In this document: positions 22,895-33,463 of the stretch, one piece after another
Position numbering within the stretch: position 1 is the first letter of the stretch
How the letters are laid out: the number at the start of each line of letters is the position of its first letter
Assembly (NCBI GenBank): GCA_004794785.1
Contig: SJOL01002152.1
Span: forward strand, 64,785 to 128,784
DNA: 64,000 bases
Direction: 5' to 3'
Source: Opisthorchis felineus
Taxonomy: Eukaryota; Platyhelminthes; Trematoda; Opisthorchiida; Opisthorchiidae
Notes under the pieces: model-generated
The model's database searches: none
What the model was told of the DNA's origin: nothing
What the model saw: only the letters and a program-made list of their open reading frames with translations
Position numbers and translations under genes: made by a program

Positions 22895-24600
22895 GAGTCA
22901 GCCCGCGTATGTGCGGCCAGTAAGTTTTGCCCCGAATTCGACAGAATTTCACCAACTGCTGGAAACCAATATAACGTCATTTTAAAAGTCGGCGGCCTCA
23001 TCCATGCGCATGGTACCCAGATGGGGACCACAGGGTGCTCAATCGGGTTGCTAATCACGATCAACACTCGGATCCCACATATCCATCACCCCATTTGGGT
23101 CATTGGTAAAATCCGCAAATTGCAGTAAGACCAACATTGTATGTGTTTCACATCACAGATGTCGAGAGAACTGATGTCACCAAAAGATCAGGTCTTCTAA
23201 GGTTTCTTCGAATGCCCACTGCCAGCACCAAATCTACACGTTTCAACAATTCATTCAGCAGTTTGTGGATTGGATTTTGCTTACCCTTAAAGGGACGACA
23301 TCTCGGTCACAAGGTTCGACCATGCGCAACATCTTGCAGATACCTGTAAATTCCTGGAAAGTTCGCAGTAACACGAACGCCACCAGAAGCGAATTTGGGC
23401 GATTTCATTGCTTGACCATGTGATTCAAGTGGCATTATTGTCCTAGGAGACGAGGTCACTGCCATTCCCGAGTTCCATATACCCACCAGTGCTTCCTTGG
23501 TCTGGAACCAACTATCGACCTAGGTTCATCGTTTTTCAGACGAATAAAGAAGCTACAGCTCGAATGGCCGCGAACATCTGGTTGTCTTACTGAGGACAGT
23601 TATTTTACTACCTTTACGGACCACAGGCCTCCGACTTTCTCCATCACTTCGCCGAATGATACACGCGCAAACCGGAAGATCCGACACCTAGATTTTATCT
23701 CGCATTTCACAAATGACATCAGGTACTTCCTCGGCTCAGATAACGCCGTCGTAGATGCATCATCTTGGATCTCCTCCCGTCAACCTTGTCGACTCCAACC
23801 ATACTCCGAAGCCTCCATGTACCCGCCACCGACAATATACCACCAAGTAACCTGAGTTGAAAGGTATGTTAGCTTTCCAGAGCGTCCCTGAGCACCTTAG
23901 CTACTGCTCTGCAGTTTTCCTCACATCCAAAGCTAAGCTTGTCTAACTTCACGTTAGCAAAAGCATTGGTCCATCTTGTACACGTTATATTGAAACAATC
24001 CACGCGTTCTGATTGTATCAGCACCAAAATCTTCCACGGAACATGCCAAAACGTCTCTGGAGGAAACAGGACTGGGTAATTTGTTCCACGTCACAAATTT
24101 CGCTAAGCTTTTAAGGACCTAAATGTGGGCTGTCGTGAGAACTTTTGGGCTGTGTAGCAATATGCCCGAACCCTAGAAGACTGGTGGGCCCAAGAACTTG
24201 TTTGCCCATCTTCAACACGAGTGTCGCTTCATTATTTGAAGAGGTCGTTGCCGGAGAAGAACTTACATCACACGACCCTGTTGCCAACTACAGAACAACC
24301 TGTTTACTTAATGCATGTTTAAATAAGACGGAATAGAACAAATGTAGGTATAGTGCCTTTGCTGAGAAAAAAAATACTTTCATGCAGTGCTGATAAGCAG
24401 ATCATGTAGGCAAAGCTGAGCTGGGGTGGATGTTTCTATTCCTGCATACTTGCTCAATACAGTTTCGTGAAGCCAGCTGAACAAGGCCATCTAACTAGTG
24501 CACATTTGTGTTAACAAGGGTGTAGTTAGTAGCGTAAGATGCGTAAGATAAACACTAGAGTTCATAATATACGCAGGTATATATGGAAAAAACTGCATAC
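22511..24600. other. MOCS3 first-known-intron sequence, unassigned
   Basis: Contains the microsatellite at 22832-22893. From about 23137 to 23900 there are many short interrupted frames on both strands suggestive of an old coding repeat, but I could not assign it to a family. Confidence 0.4.
22832..22893. repeat. Compound (ACT)n(AAT)n microsatellite
   Basis: About nine ACT units run directly into about eleven AAT units. The overlapping poly-Leu/poly-Ile and poly-Leu/poly-Val frames are artefacts of the repeat. Confidence 0.95.
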
Positions 24601-24676
24601 CTGTGACACCAAACTGCGGGAGAATAAGCTGTCGACTATAGCGAGATATTTCTCCGTTAGACAAGTCGCACCGCTC
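24601..24676 (-). CDS. MOCS3: MOCS3 first recognised exon: RYSRQ motif
   Basis: Acceptor TTCCATTCCAG precedes a 76-base exon reading ERCDLSNGEISRYSRQLILP and then QFGVT plus one base, followed by donor GTATGC. RYSRQL.LP is the signature start of the ThiF/MoeB/E1 fold (human EILRYSRQLVLPELG). It begins in phase 0, so at least one further 5' exon with the start Met and N-terminal residues must lie above 24676. I did not find it. Confidence 0.93.
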
Positions 24677-26479
24677 CTGGAATGGAACCATGAGATTTAA
24701 AACAAAGGGAAGTGGCATATAAGTGTTAGTACATGTAATCACCAAAATCAACGCTGAGTGTTGAAAACCGGTGGCTTACTAACGTATTAGGACGCTTTTG
24801 TATACAACACAATGACGACTTCATGGATCCTTCTGATTACGTACACTTGCCATTTCCGGGGTTGGCCCTTGCTGTTTTCCGTGCTCATAGGCCCTCTCTG
24901 AAGTATCGCCGATATCCAAACCAGTTCTCATCTGGGGTTTCATCCACAGCTATCATTGCAGTGCCTCCTGATGCACGATTTCAGATTTAAAAGGACTGCT
25001 GAACTGCCTGTCGATCGAAATGTCTCTATATAGCGGGCTTTTAGCACCACCCAAATGTAAACTCGTTTCTCAGGATTGAAAGGAGGTGCTTCCTGCGATC
25101 CCATTGGGTAGCGACAGCTTGGATGAAGCTGACCACTTCGTATTTCGTAGGTGGAGAGGTCGCACCAGAGACACAGAAGGCTACATCTGCATTTACCAAC
25201 ACCCCTGACAACCCTGACGACGATGTGACATTAGTCTTTCGTTGGTGGGGCGTGTTTAAAACACCGTTGTGCACGTAATCTATTCAACCGGAAGAAGTCC
25301 GACGGCTGTTAATATTCGACAGTCGTTTGCGTAGTAGTTCTCGTGTATGGTGGAAGAATCATGTAAGTAGTAATGAAGTGCGCCGGCAAGCAGATGGCTC
25401 ATTCAGCCCACCTCTAAGAGCCAACAACTGAATACAGGGATAACGCTGGTTAGAAAATGTTCTACTTATCAACCCAACGTTCATTGTAATGTGCGTTGTT
25501 CGCTTGTGCCCCTCCCGACTGGAAGAAAAGAAGGAAAAGGAAACCGATGGCACGATGAAGGAAGGTGACAAAACTTGCTTACTGTCTGAGGGAAATGCGT
25601 GCGGCAAGGCCAAAAAAGCTTTCTCTCAGCTTGTGTAAACTTCCCTCATGTCCATGTTTCTGGCAGTCAGTTTGTGCAGATGTATGTGAACTTATATGAA
25701 TTACGTGTATTTATGCTTACCTACCTAAGGCTTCTCCAGTTGTCGCTTTGGGTGCACAGATTGTTCTTCTGCAGATGTACGATGTACCTACGTTGTACCT
25801 ACGATGTACCTACGTTTGCAAACGATAAACCGGAGGGTCTTTCAATTCCTCCAGAAACAAGAACTGCTGGCTACTGGTAACATCAAAGTTAATAAGGCCG
25901 GAGAACCATAATCAAGTCGAATGAGGTACGTTTATCATGTCTCTCTTAAATATCCGTGGGAGAGTATTTGGGCAAAGTATATCGGCGATCAACAGGGCTG
26001 TCCACCAGGTGAAGAGACAAGAGTAAACTAAAAGTCAGTGTCACAAAACCATCCGAACGTAGTTAACACCAAGTCATTTACTGTCCACTTTACCCTGCCG
26101 AAACCCGACAGTACTGTGGCGATTCATTATGATCTAGCTCCCAGTTAAAATGAGTATTCGATATGCGCTAAAAACGAACGTCCAGGCTAAAGTCCGGGTG
26201 AGGCCGGAGAAGCAAAATTTATAACAAGCAAGGCAACTTTCAGTAAGTGGGAAAATCTTCTGCGACTGATATTCTTTGGTTAATCAGCCAACTCATCCAC
26301 ATATGCAACGTTCATTGTCAACCTTCCCATTTGTGTCAAAAACCACCGTTGAACTGATCGTCAATGGTGTCTCGCTATCCTCACTGTCAGCTCTGCATAG
26401 CTGCAGGACATGTTGGCGCCATGATTGCGGATATAACTCACGGCCGTCTCGCTAGCTGGTTCAGACAGCGAAGCAAATG
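24677..26479. other. Unassigned sequence, may contain MOCS3 5' end
   Basis: No domain-bearing frame. A short tandem of the 12-13-bp unit ACGWTGTACCT occurs at 25775-25814. The 5' exon and promoter of MOCS3 could be here or farther right, but nothing identifies them. Confidence 0.4.
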
Positions 26480-26491
26480 TCGTGGGGAATT

Positions 26492-26673
26492 CGTTCAGCT
26501 GCGGGACCCTTTCGGTGCCTAACTGCCATGCCACCAGAAGGAAGCACGAGGGCTGCAATACCGCAAGGTTACCCAAGCCTAGACAGGGAAAGTCGAGAGG
26601 CGGAAGTCGGGTTCCAACCACGGACGTTCCAGTCAGTAAATTCGCGCTCTAACCACTGAGCCATCTCCCCATC
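26492..26673 (-). repeat. tRNA-derived SINE, copy 4, with target-site duplication
   Basis: On the minus strand the A box TGGCTCAGTGG (26653-26663) is followed by GTTAGAGCGCGAATTTACTG and a B box mutated to GGTTGGAACCC (26609-26619). The body matches copy 3. Perfect 12-bp direct repeats TCGTGGGGAATT flank it at 26480-26491 and 26674-26685. Confidence 0.92.
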
Positions 26674-26685
26674 TCGTGGGGAATT

Positions 26686-27979
26686 ACGACAGAAAACCCG
26701 CACTGACCTTCAGTAGAAAAAATCGCTCGGCTGTAATACCCTTAGTGGGTGATATGCAACGGGAGGAGTGGAGGATGGGCACCCTATAAGCAAAAATTGC
26801 ACGAATCATCAACGCAAACAGCGTATGAGCACCAAACAACAGATTGTGTTTAGGAAGCACACGCTCGGTTTCCGTAGACAGTTGCAGTCTGATCGTAAAA
26901 TATCTACGTCTTTCAGTCCTTCATCCGGCTGGTATTTCTGTTGCCTGATAAGCGGTACTGGTAACAGGGTCATGGTGCTATTGTAAACGATTGTAGATAA
27001 CCGTCGCGGCCAATAACTGCTCAGTTTTATCTGTGCAGTCGTGCTACTCAGGTCGACTGCCCGCTGGGTAACAGGCTGGATATGTATGTCAACACTCGGT
27101 GAGGCTATCGTTGTCTGAATTCCAGCCTCAAGGCTAACACTTTGGCCGTCTAAGGGAGGATCACAAAACGTCCGACTTGTCCAGTTATTCTCAATTCCGG
27201 TCATCAGTCAGGTCAGACTGGTTTAACGGGGAAAGCCTTTAGTGGCATCAACGTACCAGTGAAGGAAAACAAGGTTAAAGTAAGCAAGGGTTTATCAGGA
27301 AGACTGCTTTTGTGTGGCGAAGTACGTGCTATTCGGCACGCTATTTGCGTACATTACGCAACTTTGGCGGAAGCGTGTACCAACCATAAAGGGCACCATC
27401 GATTTCTGCCACGGTAACTGTCTACGAGTGTTCAAACACAGTAGCCAACTGCAACGGCCACGCTTACAAGTCCTTATCAAAAGTAATCTAAGATCCATGT
27501 GAAATAACTCTTCTGAGTCTGGTAGGATAACCATACACCTGTTTTGCTATGTACCCGTCAATTGGCTATCACCTTGGGTTCCACCAAAACACGAGCCCCA
27601 AAAGCTCCGACATGTTGGCAGTCATAAAACGGTGTTGAACGGGCCGGATAGACTGCAGATTTTCCACAGTTTCAGGTACTTAATTTTGAGTTCGTATGAT
27701 AATTCACAGATCCCACTTTGGGGCACGATTTCATCCAGAGCAGGACCACCTCGCCATTCATGCCGAGCGTTTACAAGTAAGTTGGCTCTAGTTTGCTGAG
27801 TACAGTTCTTGATGCCGTCTTGTAGCTTCTATGTGTCTCTAACTTTCTCTTCAAGGCGGGAAACGTTCACGAACTTTTGCACAAGACAAATCTCCGCGCG
27901 TTGGGGTCGGATGAAGTGCATCCGAGAATCCTGGAGGAAACCTCGCTCAGGTTGGTCAGACATTTCTACGTAGTGGTTT
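26686..27979. other. Unassigned sequence
   Basis: Holds a 131-codon open frame on the minus strand (26809-27204) with no recognisable motif, signal peptide or membrane segment. Short frames flank it. Nothing supports a gene. Confidence 0.4.
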
Positions 27980-28227
27980 ACCAGTCGCTCGATGAAAACA
28001 GCCAGCAGGGCGGGTAAGCGAAAACAGGCTACTACTTACGCCTTCCTTCTTTCTCTTTCGCATACGTTTTCTTCCTCCTCTCCCCACCCCATTAATAACT
28101 CTCCCTTTGTAGGCTCAGCACTTAGGACTGACGAATCCGTCCGTCCTGCATCGGTTTTGCGTGCAACATCTGCTCGTCACATGGTGCCGACATCCTCAGG
28201 TATCTCCAAATCAATCTTCAAGCCTTG

Positions 28228-29152
28228 GCGCTCAGTCTATCTGGCCGCCTTCAATGTCCGCACTCTGAAGCAAGCAGGACAACAAGTTGCTCTTGCTCTC
28301 ACAACGGACTCGCTTGGCATTGGTGTGTGCTGTGTCTCAGAAACAATAATTCAAGATGCAAGCACAGTGGTTCGGCTAACCGCCCCATCACTCTCCACTC
28401 GCTTCCGGCTACGCACCTCTGATGATCCAGAGGTTGCTGCGGCGGGGATGTGCAGGGGTTGGTATCGTCCTAAGTCACCGGGCTAAAGTATCCCTGCTTG
28501 CCTGGATACCTGTTGATAGTCGCCCCTGTGCGGTTCGTCTGGCAACGTCTGTGAAGGAGTCTCACAAGCGGGAAGTTGATTGATGTCTGTTTATCGTATC
28601 TGCTTACGCCCCAACTAACTGTGGCTCCGACAAAGACAGATTTTACGACGCCCTAAATGCCCTGTTGCGGCGAGCTAAAGCTCAGACATCGTGGTAGTTG
28701 CCGGAGATCTGAATGCACAAGTGGCCAGGTTCAGCATATCTGAGGCTCAATTAGGAGGTCGACATGGATTGGACTCGGTACGTACGGACAATGATGGACG
28801 ATTGCTTCAGCTGTGTGTTGATCGCAGGCTGTTTTTATGCAGTACTAACTTCCAAAGTAGCCGAAGTCATCTGGCCACCTGGTGTCCTCCAACGGCGTGC
28901 CGGCCACAAATTGAAATCGATCACATTGCCATCAGTCACCGATTGCGCGGATCAATAACTGACTGCCGGTCGTTTTGGAACACATTTGTGGATTCCGGCC
29001 ACGTGCTCGTCCGGAGTCGCTTCTTCCTACGTTTTCTAGGGCCGCGTAATGTGCGGACAAATCGCTTGGCAACTGAGAGACTGGCAGATCCGGATGTTAG
29101 ACGAACTTACCAGGATCGTCTTCTGGAGACTCTTCCAAATGCTCCACCATGA
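28228..29152 (+). pseudogene. RTE APE-like endonuclease, interrupted
   Basis: Ordered catalytic motifs are visible: FNVRTLKQAGQQ (Asn), CCVSETIIQD (Glu), SAYAPTNCG (Tyr), VVAGDLNAQV (Asp/Asn), IDHIAIS (Asp) and DSGHVLV (His, normally SDH). The frame changes between 28480 and 28690, where a stop and an indel lie, so the domain is complete in motif order but not translatable in one piece. Closest match in the window: the minus-strand frame 7006-7524. Confidence 0.88.
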
Positions 29153-29552
29153 GATGTGAACTCATACTGAGACGAGATTGCCACCGCTTTGCATAGTGTT
29201 GGGAATTTTGCCTGTGGCACGGCACCACAAGGCGCACTCAAACACTGGATATCAGACCGAACGGTGGCACTGCTTAAATCTCGGCGAAGTATCCCAGCTG
29301 GTCCCGAACATAACTTGATGCGACGAACTATCAGACGTCAAGTGAAAGTTAGCGTACGAGCCAACCATGAAGTGTGGTGGACACAGAAAACCAAGGAAAT
29401 GGAAGAGGCCCAGAAAGCCGATAATGTCTGATTATTTCAGCTGATACGTGCGTCCTCGGAAACCACCTGTGAGCGAAAACACCAAGGATGGGAAAGGAGT
29501 GACCATCTTGAATAAATAACCCCTCGACCGGTGGACCGAATACTTCGAAAAA

Positions 29553-29831
29553 GTGTCGTGGACACAAGCTGCCACTCATCTGGAGCCCACAGTTGACATA
29601 AAACCCTGGACGGTGAACGTGGAACCACCTAGGGCCTCAGAGGTTTACGACTGCATATGTACTATCAAGTGCCACCGAGCTTCTGATCCGGATGACCTCC
29701 CACCAGCATTGCTCAAAGATGGGGGTGAAGTCCTCAGTCAGCGCTTGTCGGATGAGTTTGCTTGCAATTGGGAAAAGGAGTCTGTCCCAGACAACTGGGG
29801 AGAATCGGTGATAGTGCCCATGGGCTCGTAG
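29553..29831 (+). pseudogene. RTE linker and RT N-terminal segment
   Basis: A 92-codon frame just upstream of the main RT frame. It carries SEVYDCICTIKCHRASDPDD and LPPALLKDGGEVL, the usual lead-in to reverse transcriptase (a conserved Pro/Asp stretch before the palm), and ends CNWEKESVPDNWGESVIVP before stops. A frameshift separates it from 29860. Confidence 0.8.
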
Positions 29832-29859
29832 TGAGTGTGGTAGCCACAGGGGGATCAGT

Positions 29860-31158
29860 TTGACCCCGGTCGTAACGAGACTGTTGGCGTCACTGGTGCT
29901 TCGTCGCAGTATGGTGGCTCGTGAGATACCGACTCGAGAGCAGCAAGCTGCATTCCGGCCTGTTAGGGGTTGCGTTGACCAAATCTTCACACCTCGTCAG
30001 GTGCTAGAACAACGCCATACGTATAGCCGACCCACAATGCTAGTCTTTCTGGATTTCCAAGGAGCATTCGACTCAGTTGACCGGTCTGTTCTTCTTGACA
30101 CGCTTGCCCACCAAGGAATGCCCCGGAAGTTCGTGAACATAATAAGTTCTTCGTATTCTCAGACTTTCGGACGTGTGAGAGTATACGGCGAGCTCTCCAA
30201 AAGCTTCCGTACACAAAGCGGTGTCCGTCAGGGGTACCCACTGTCTTCATTCCTATTTAACTCAGTGATCGATGAAATCATGAGACGAACGCTGGAAGGT
30301 CACCAAAACCCTGGTGTTCAAATGGCCTGTGACGAAAACCTTGTCGATCTGGAATATGCAGACGATATCGTTCTCGTCTTTGAACAGGAGGAGAAGGCGC
30401 AGGTGTTTCTGGATGAACTGACCAAAGTCATCCCGTCCTTTGGTATGCACCCTGCACCCACAAAGTGTAAGGTCATGCTCCTAGAGATGCAGTCACTGAA
30501 CACGCCAGCTACAATCCAGGGAGAGTCACTGGAAGTTGTGGAGCGTTTTACGTATCTTGGAAGTTGTATTAGTTCAAGCTGTAGTGTGACAGATGAGGTC
30601 AATGCACGAATCTGCAAGGCTCGGGTCACGTTTGCTAATTTGAGACACCTATGGCGTCAAAGGGGCGTATCCCTGAATCTCAAGGGATGTGTGTATCAAG
30701 CTACAGTATGGGCTGGTTTATTGTATGGCTGTGAGACCTGGCCTGTTCGAGCAGCGGAACTGAGACGTCTTCAGGTGTTTGACAATCGTTTTCTCAGAAC
30801 CATAGCTCATGTTGGTTGGTGTCGGCGAATCCGTAACGAGGCAGTTAGAAAGCGAGTTTTTGGTTGTGCAAAGGGTACTTCCATTGAAGAATGTGTCCAG
30901 CACCAGAAGCTGCGTTGGTTGGGACACGTGTTGCGTATGTCTAATCATCGTTTGCCGAAGAGAGTGCCGTTTTCCATGCCCAATTCAGAGTGGCGGAAGC
31001 AGAGAGGTGGCCAACCCTTGACCTGGCAGAGGAGTAAGAAGGAGACTAAGAAACGTTTGGGTGCTGTCGGTGCTACTCGCCTTCCACGATGGGGACCGCG
31101 TGATCCCCACTGCGCCTGGTTGGAGACGCTGCAAGATATGGCTGCCAACCGATGCTAA
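29860..31158 (+). CDS. RTE reverse transcriptase, C-terminal ORF (432 codons)
   Basis: The longest open frame in the window. It encodes the palm and C-terminus of an RTE-like reverse transcriptase: FRPVRGCVDQI, LVFLDFQGAFDSVDR (motif A Asp), SGVRQGYPLSSFLF (motif B) and LEYADDIVLVFE (motif C, YADD intact), then FTYLGSCISSSCSVTDEVNA, LLYGCETWPVRAAELRR, LRWLGHVLRM and GWGPRDPHCAWLETLQ at the C-terminus. The annotated start is a non-ATG codon after upstream stops, so the ORF is a 5'-truncated part of a longer polyprotein. The same protein is represented by fragments at 5965-6916, 39357-40470 and 59040-60130. Confidence 0.93.
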   Translation: MTPVVTRLLASLVLRRSMVAREIPTREQQAAFRPVRGCVDQIFTPRQVLEQRHTYSRPTMLVFLDFQGAFDSVDRSVLLDTLAHQGMPRKFVNIISSSYSQTFGRVRVYGELSKSFRTQSGVRQGYPLSSFLFNSVIDEIMRRTLEGHQNPGVQMACDENLVDLEYADDIVLVFEQEEKAQVFLDELTKVIPSFGMHPAPTKCKVMLLEMQSLNTPATIQGESLEVVERFTYLGSCISSSCSVTDEVNARICKARVTFANLRHLWRQRGVSLNLKGCVYQATVWAGLLYGCETWPVRAAELRRLQVFDNRFLRTIAHVGWCRRIRNEAVRKRVFGCAKGTSIEECVQHQKLRWLGHVLRMSNHRLPKRVPFSMPNSEWRKQRGGQPLTWQRSKKETKKRLGAVGATRLPRWGPRDPHCAWLETLQDMAANRC

Positions 31159-31230
31159 TCGATGTAAGTGACGTTCATGCTGTTAGTTTCTATCCACATT
31201 GCCTGAATGAGTGTCTGGAGGTGTGGGTAC

Positions 31231-31397
31231 TGTCATGACTATGTAAACCATACCTTTGCATACGCCATTAACTTGTAATTCTCACGCTGTATTTTAAGCT
31301 CACGTACTACCGTTATTAGACGATTAAAGCGTACATTAGGCCTTTCTATTCTGTCTTCCTTCTAATCTCGACCTGGAACTACTCGACTCTCGCAACA
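31231..31397 (+). repeat. 5' LTR (167 bp)
   Basis: Starts TGTCATGACTATGTAAA and ends CTCTCGCAACA. It matches the 3' LTR except for scattered substitutions and 15 extra bases near its end. It has TG...CA ends. I could not recognise a tRNA primer-binding site immediately after it. Confidence 0.92.
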
Positions 31398-31418
31398 ATT
31401 GAATCCTCTAATAAAGAA

Positions 31419-31931
31419 ATGGATCATATTCTCCGACCCACGGTTTTTGATGCTGATCCTCGCTCACCAGATGGCGCGAAACGATGGACTCATTGGTTCC
31501 GTACCTTCAAAGCTTACATTAACTCAATCAAGCCTGAAGGTCCAAATAAATTGGAAACTCTCATACGTCACGTTGACCATACAGTGTATGACTTCATTGC
31601 AGAATGTAGCGACTACGATTCTGCGATAACCTTGCTGGAAAGACTTTATATTCGCCCGAAAAATATCGTGTATGCACGCCACCTTTTAGCTACATACAAA
31701 CAAGAACCTGGTCAAGATGTTGATCAGTTCGTTCAAAAACTGAAGTTACTTGCTAAAAAATGTGAATTCAAAGCAGTGTCTGCTGTGGAACATACAAACG
31801 AAGCAGTCCGGGATGCCTTGGTAACCGGACTGCAGTCTAATACCATTCAGAAGAAACTGCTAACGTGGCATGAATTGGACCTTGACAAAGCCCACGAAGC
31901 CACACGAGCTCTCGAACTTGCACAAAAATGA
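31419..31931 (+). CDS. Gypsy Gag (capsid part)
   Basis: An ATG-started 170-codon frame, 21 bases after the 5' LTR. It contains the segment YARHLLATYKQEPGQDVDQF with LKLLAKKCEF, characteristic of Gag in CsRn1/Kabuki-type gypsy elements. It stops at TGA (31929-31931), but the same frame continues through 31944-33011. The stop therefore looks like a mutated Trp codon inside a single Gag-Pol frame, not a natural Gag end. The role is capsid assembly around the RNA intermediate. Confidence 0.9.
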   Translation: MDHILRPTVFDADPRSPDGAKRWTHWFRTFKAYINSIKPEGPNKLETLIRHVDHTVYDFIAECSDYDSAITLLERLYIRPKNIVYARHLLATYKQEPGQDVDQFVQKLKLLAKKCEFKAVSAVEHTNEAVRDALVTGLQSNTIQKKLLTWHELDLDKAHEATRALELAQK

Positions 31932-33011
31932 TCACAACCATACGTGTGCAGACAACCCGTTACTTGTCCCGGGTCTCTCCCTTCGTCCATTGTTAATCCC
32001 GAAACAACAGTTTCTGCCGCTACACAACAAACATGTTACTTTTGTGGGAACCCCAAGCACCCTCGTTATAGGTGTCCTGCTAAAGAATTAGTGTGCAAAA
32101 GTTGTGGAAAAATTGGGCATTTTCAACGCGTCTGTAGGTCCAAAACCTCAAAATATCACGTGGGTTCAGCTCAAGACTCCTCAATCTCTTCCTTATTCTG
32201 TGCCGCTGCTCCTAAGTGTCTACCTAAAACTACAACAGGTATTTTGGTAAACGGCGTTGTTGTCCGAGCTCTTATTGATACCGGCAGCTCCAGAAGCTTC
32301 GTTTCTTCATCAGTCCTACAAACTCATAATTGGAAACTATTTCCGTATGATTCTGTGATGACAACGGCGTCAACGATACATTCATGTTCTACCAAAGGTT
32401 ATTGCCTCGTGTCCATTCAGTACAAGGATGCTACATACGAACGGTTCAAACTTCGTGTATTACCGAACCTCTGTGCTGACGTCCTTCTCGGACATGACTT
32501 CCTGGGGTTACATGATAAATTTGAAATTCCAATCGGTGGCCAACGGGGCACCCTAACTGTATGTGGCATAACATCCGCGAAACTGGAATCTCCATCCTTA
32601 TTTACTAATCTTGCTGCGAATTACAAACCGATCGCCACCAAATCTCGTCGTCATACACCGGAAGACGAACAATTCATACTAACTGAAGTAGACCGAATGC
32701 TCACCGATGGCATAACCGAAGCATCGAATTCTCCATGGAGAGCACAAGTGCTCGTAACGCGCAATACGAATCATAAGAGACGTATGGTGATAGACTACAG
32801 CCACAAAATCAATCGTTTCACCTACCTTGACGCTTATCCTTTACCAAGACTGGATCAAATGATTGAAACCATCACACACCATACCGTCTACAATACACTG
32901 GATCTCCAGGGTGCATATCATCAGGTTCCAATAATCGAGTCAGATAAGCCGTTCACAGCATTCGAAACCAAGGGAACCTTTACCAGTTTCGGCGCATTCA
33001 TTTCGGAGTGA
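31932..33011 (+). CDS. Gypsy nucleocapsid, protease and RT N-terminus
   Basis: In frame with Gag. Two CX2CX4HX4C knuckles (starting CYFCGNPKH and CKSCGKIGHF, about 32035-32145) bind the RNA. The aspartic protease follows with ALIDTGSSRSFV, and VLLGHDFLGLH closes it. RT then begins: ITEASNSPWRAQVLV (Pro/Trp motif), RRMVIDYSHKIN, TYLDAYPLPRLDQMI and YNTLDLQGAYHQVP (motif A Asp). The frame ends at a one-base insertion near 33000. Confidence 0.92.
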   Translation, partial: SQPYVCRQPVTCPGSLPSSIVNPETTVSAATQQTCYFCGNPKHPRYRCPAKELVCKSCGKIGHFQRVCRSKTSKYHVGSAQDSSISSLFCAAAPKCLPKTTTGILVNGVVVRALIDTGSSRSFVSSSVLQTHNWKLFPYDSVMTTASTIHSCSTKGYCLVSIQYKDATYERFKLRVLPNLCADVLLGHDFLGLHDKFEIPIGGQRGTLTVCGITSAKLESPSLFTNLAANYKPIATKSRRHTPEDEQFILTEVDRMLTDGITEASNSPWRAQVLVTRNTNHKRRMVIDYSHKINRFTYLDAYPLPRLDQMIETITHHTVYNTLDLQGAYHQVPIIESDKPFTAFETKGTFTSFGAFISE

Positions 33012-33463
33012 CAAACGGAGTTGCGTGTTTCCAACGAGCGTTAAACAATATCATTAAAGCCGAACAGGTAAAAGACACATTCGCCTACGTTGATAACCTT
33101 ACCGTGTGCGGTAAAACGAGAGATGAACATGACCGTAATCTTACGCATTTTCTCGATGTCGCCAAAACATACATTACTTTGAACGACACAAAAAGCAGCT
33201 TTGCAACTGAAGAGATAACTTTTTTGGGTTACAAGGTCTCCAAATGCGATGGTATACCATCGCACTCTCTAACTATAGTTACTGACGACTACAGTATCCC
33301 TCTCGTCGTCGAAACTGATGCGTCTGATATCGCTATTGGTGCATCCCTGAGCCAGGATAACAGGCCGGTCGCCTTTTCTTCCAGAACCTTGACTGCAAGC
33401 GAGAAAAATCATTCTGTTGTCGAAAAGGAAGCATATGCTATCATCAAAGCGATCCGCAAATGA
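33008..33463 (+). CDS. Gypsy RT palm and RNase H, internally deleted
   Basis: The next frame carries GVTNGVACFQRALNNII (RT motif B region) and FAYVDNLTVCGKTRDEH, where the usual YxDD reads YVDN. It then jumps from GYKVSKCDGIP directly to VVETDASDIAIGASLSQ, the start of RNase H, so the RT thumb and connection are missing. It ends KAIRK-TGA where gypsy elements have Trp (RHYLLGRHF follows in frame). Catalytic loss and deletion make it inactive. Confidence 0.88.
   Translation: MTNGVACFQRALNNIIKAEQVKDTFAYVDNLTVCGKTRDEHDRNLTHFLDVAKTYITLNDTKSSFATEEITFLGYKVSKCDGIPSHSLTIVTDDYSIPLVVETDASDIAIGASLSQDNRPVAFSSRTLTASEKNHSVVEKEAYAIIKAIRK

Larger units (their letters stand above)
1046..24676 (-). other. MOCS3: MOCS3/Uba4 gene locus (10 exons found, 5' end missing)
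   Basis: This is adenylyltransferase/sulfurtransferase MOCS3 (Uba4). It activates the C-termini of the sulfur carriers MOCS2A and URM1 by adenylation, then thiolates them through its rhodanese domain, supplying molybdopterin synthesis and tRNA wobble-uridine thiolation in the cytosol. Ten minus-strand exons with GT/AG borders splice in consistent phase into 434 codons plus stop. Residue numbers start at the first exon found: RYSRQL at 12-17, the nucleotide-binding GCGGLG at 39-44, DCTDN at 103-107, zinc CxxC pairs at 166/169 and 241/244, E1-type cysteine 183, and rhodanese cysteine 358 in CHRGNKS. Human MOCS3 has 460 residues. Introns (5' to 3') are 6560, 1906, 6130, 4577, 622, 276, 153, 619 and 1483 bp, and the large ones hold transposon debris. 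The first coding exon is not found, and exons 3-4 join about 16-22 residues shorter than in relatives. Confidence 0.93.
27980..31230 (+). mobile_element. RTE-like LINE, longest copy (5' part)
   Basis: A non-LTR retrotransposon of RTE type, moving by target-primed reverse transcription. It has a 5' region shared with the copies at 11375 and 7990, an APE-like endonuclease (28228-29152), a linker and a reverse transcriptase (29860-31158). Frames are broken by a TGA where another copy has an Arg/Gly codon (near 28582), by stops before RT and by at least one shift near 29825. An LTR element interrupts it at 31231; the 3' end resumes at 34834-34994 and finishes in a short GAT-repeat tail. It is not autonomous as it stands. 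Confidence 0.92.

Noticed and set aside
22708..23067. Coding frames with long Leu/Val or Ile runs
   Set aside because: They are translations of the (ACT)n(AAT)n microsatellite.
26809..27204. 131-codon minus-strand frame as a host gene or the MOCS3 first exon
   Set aside because: No start, splice or motif evidence links it to MOCS3, and its sequence is not recognisable.
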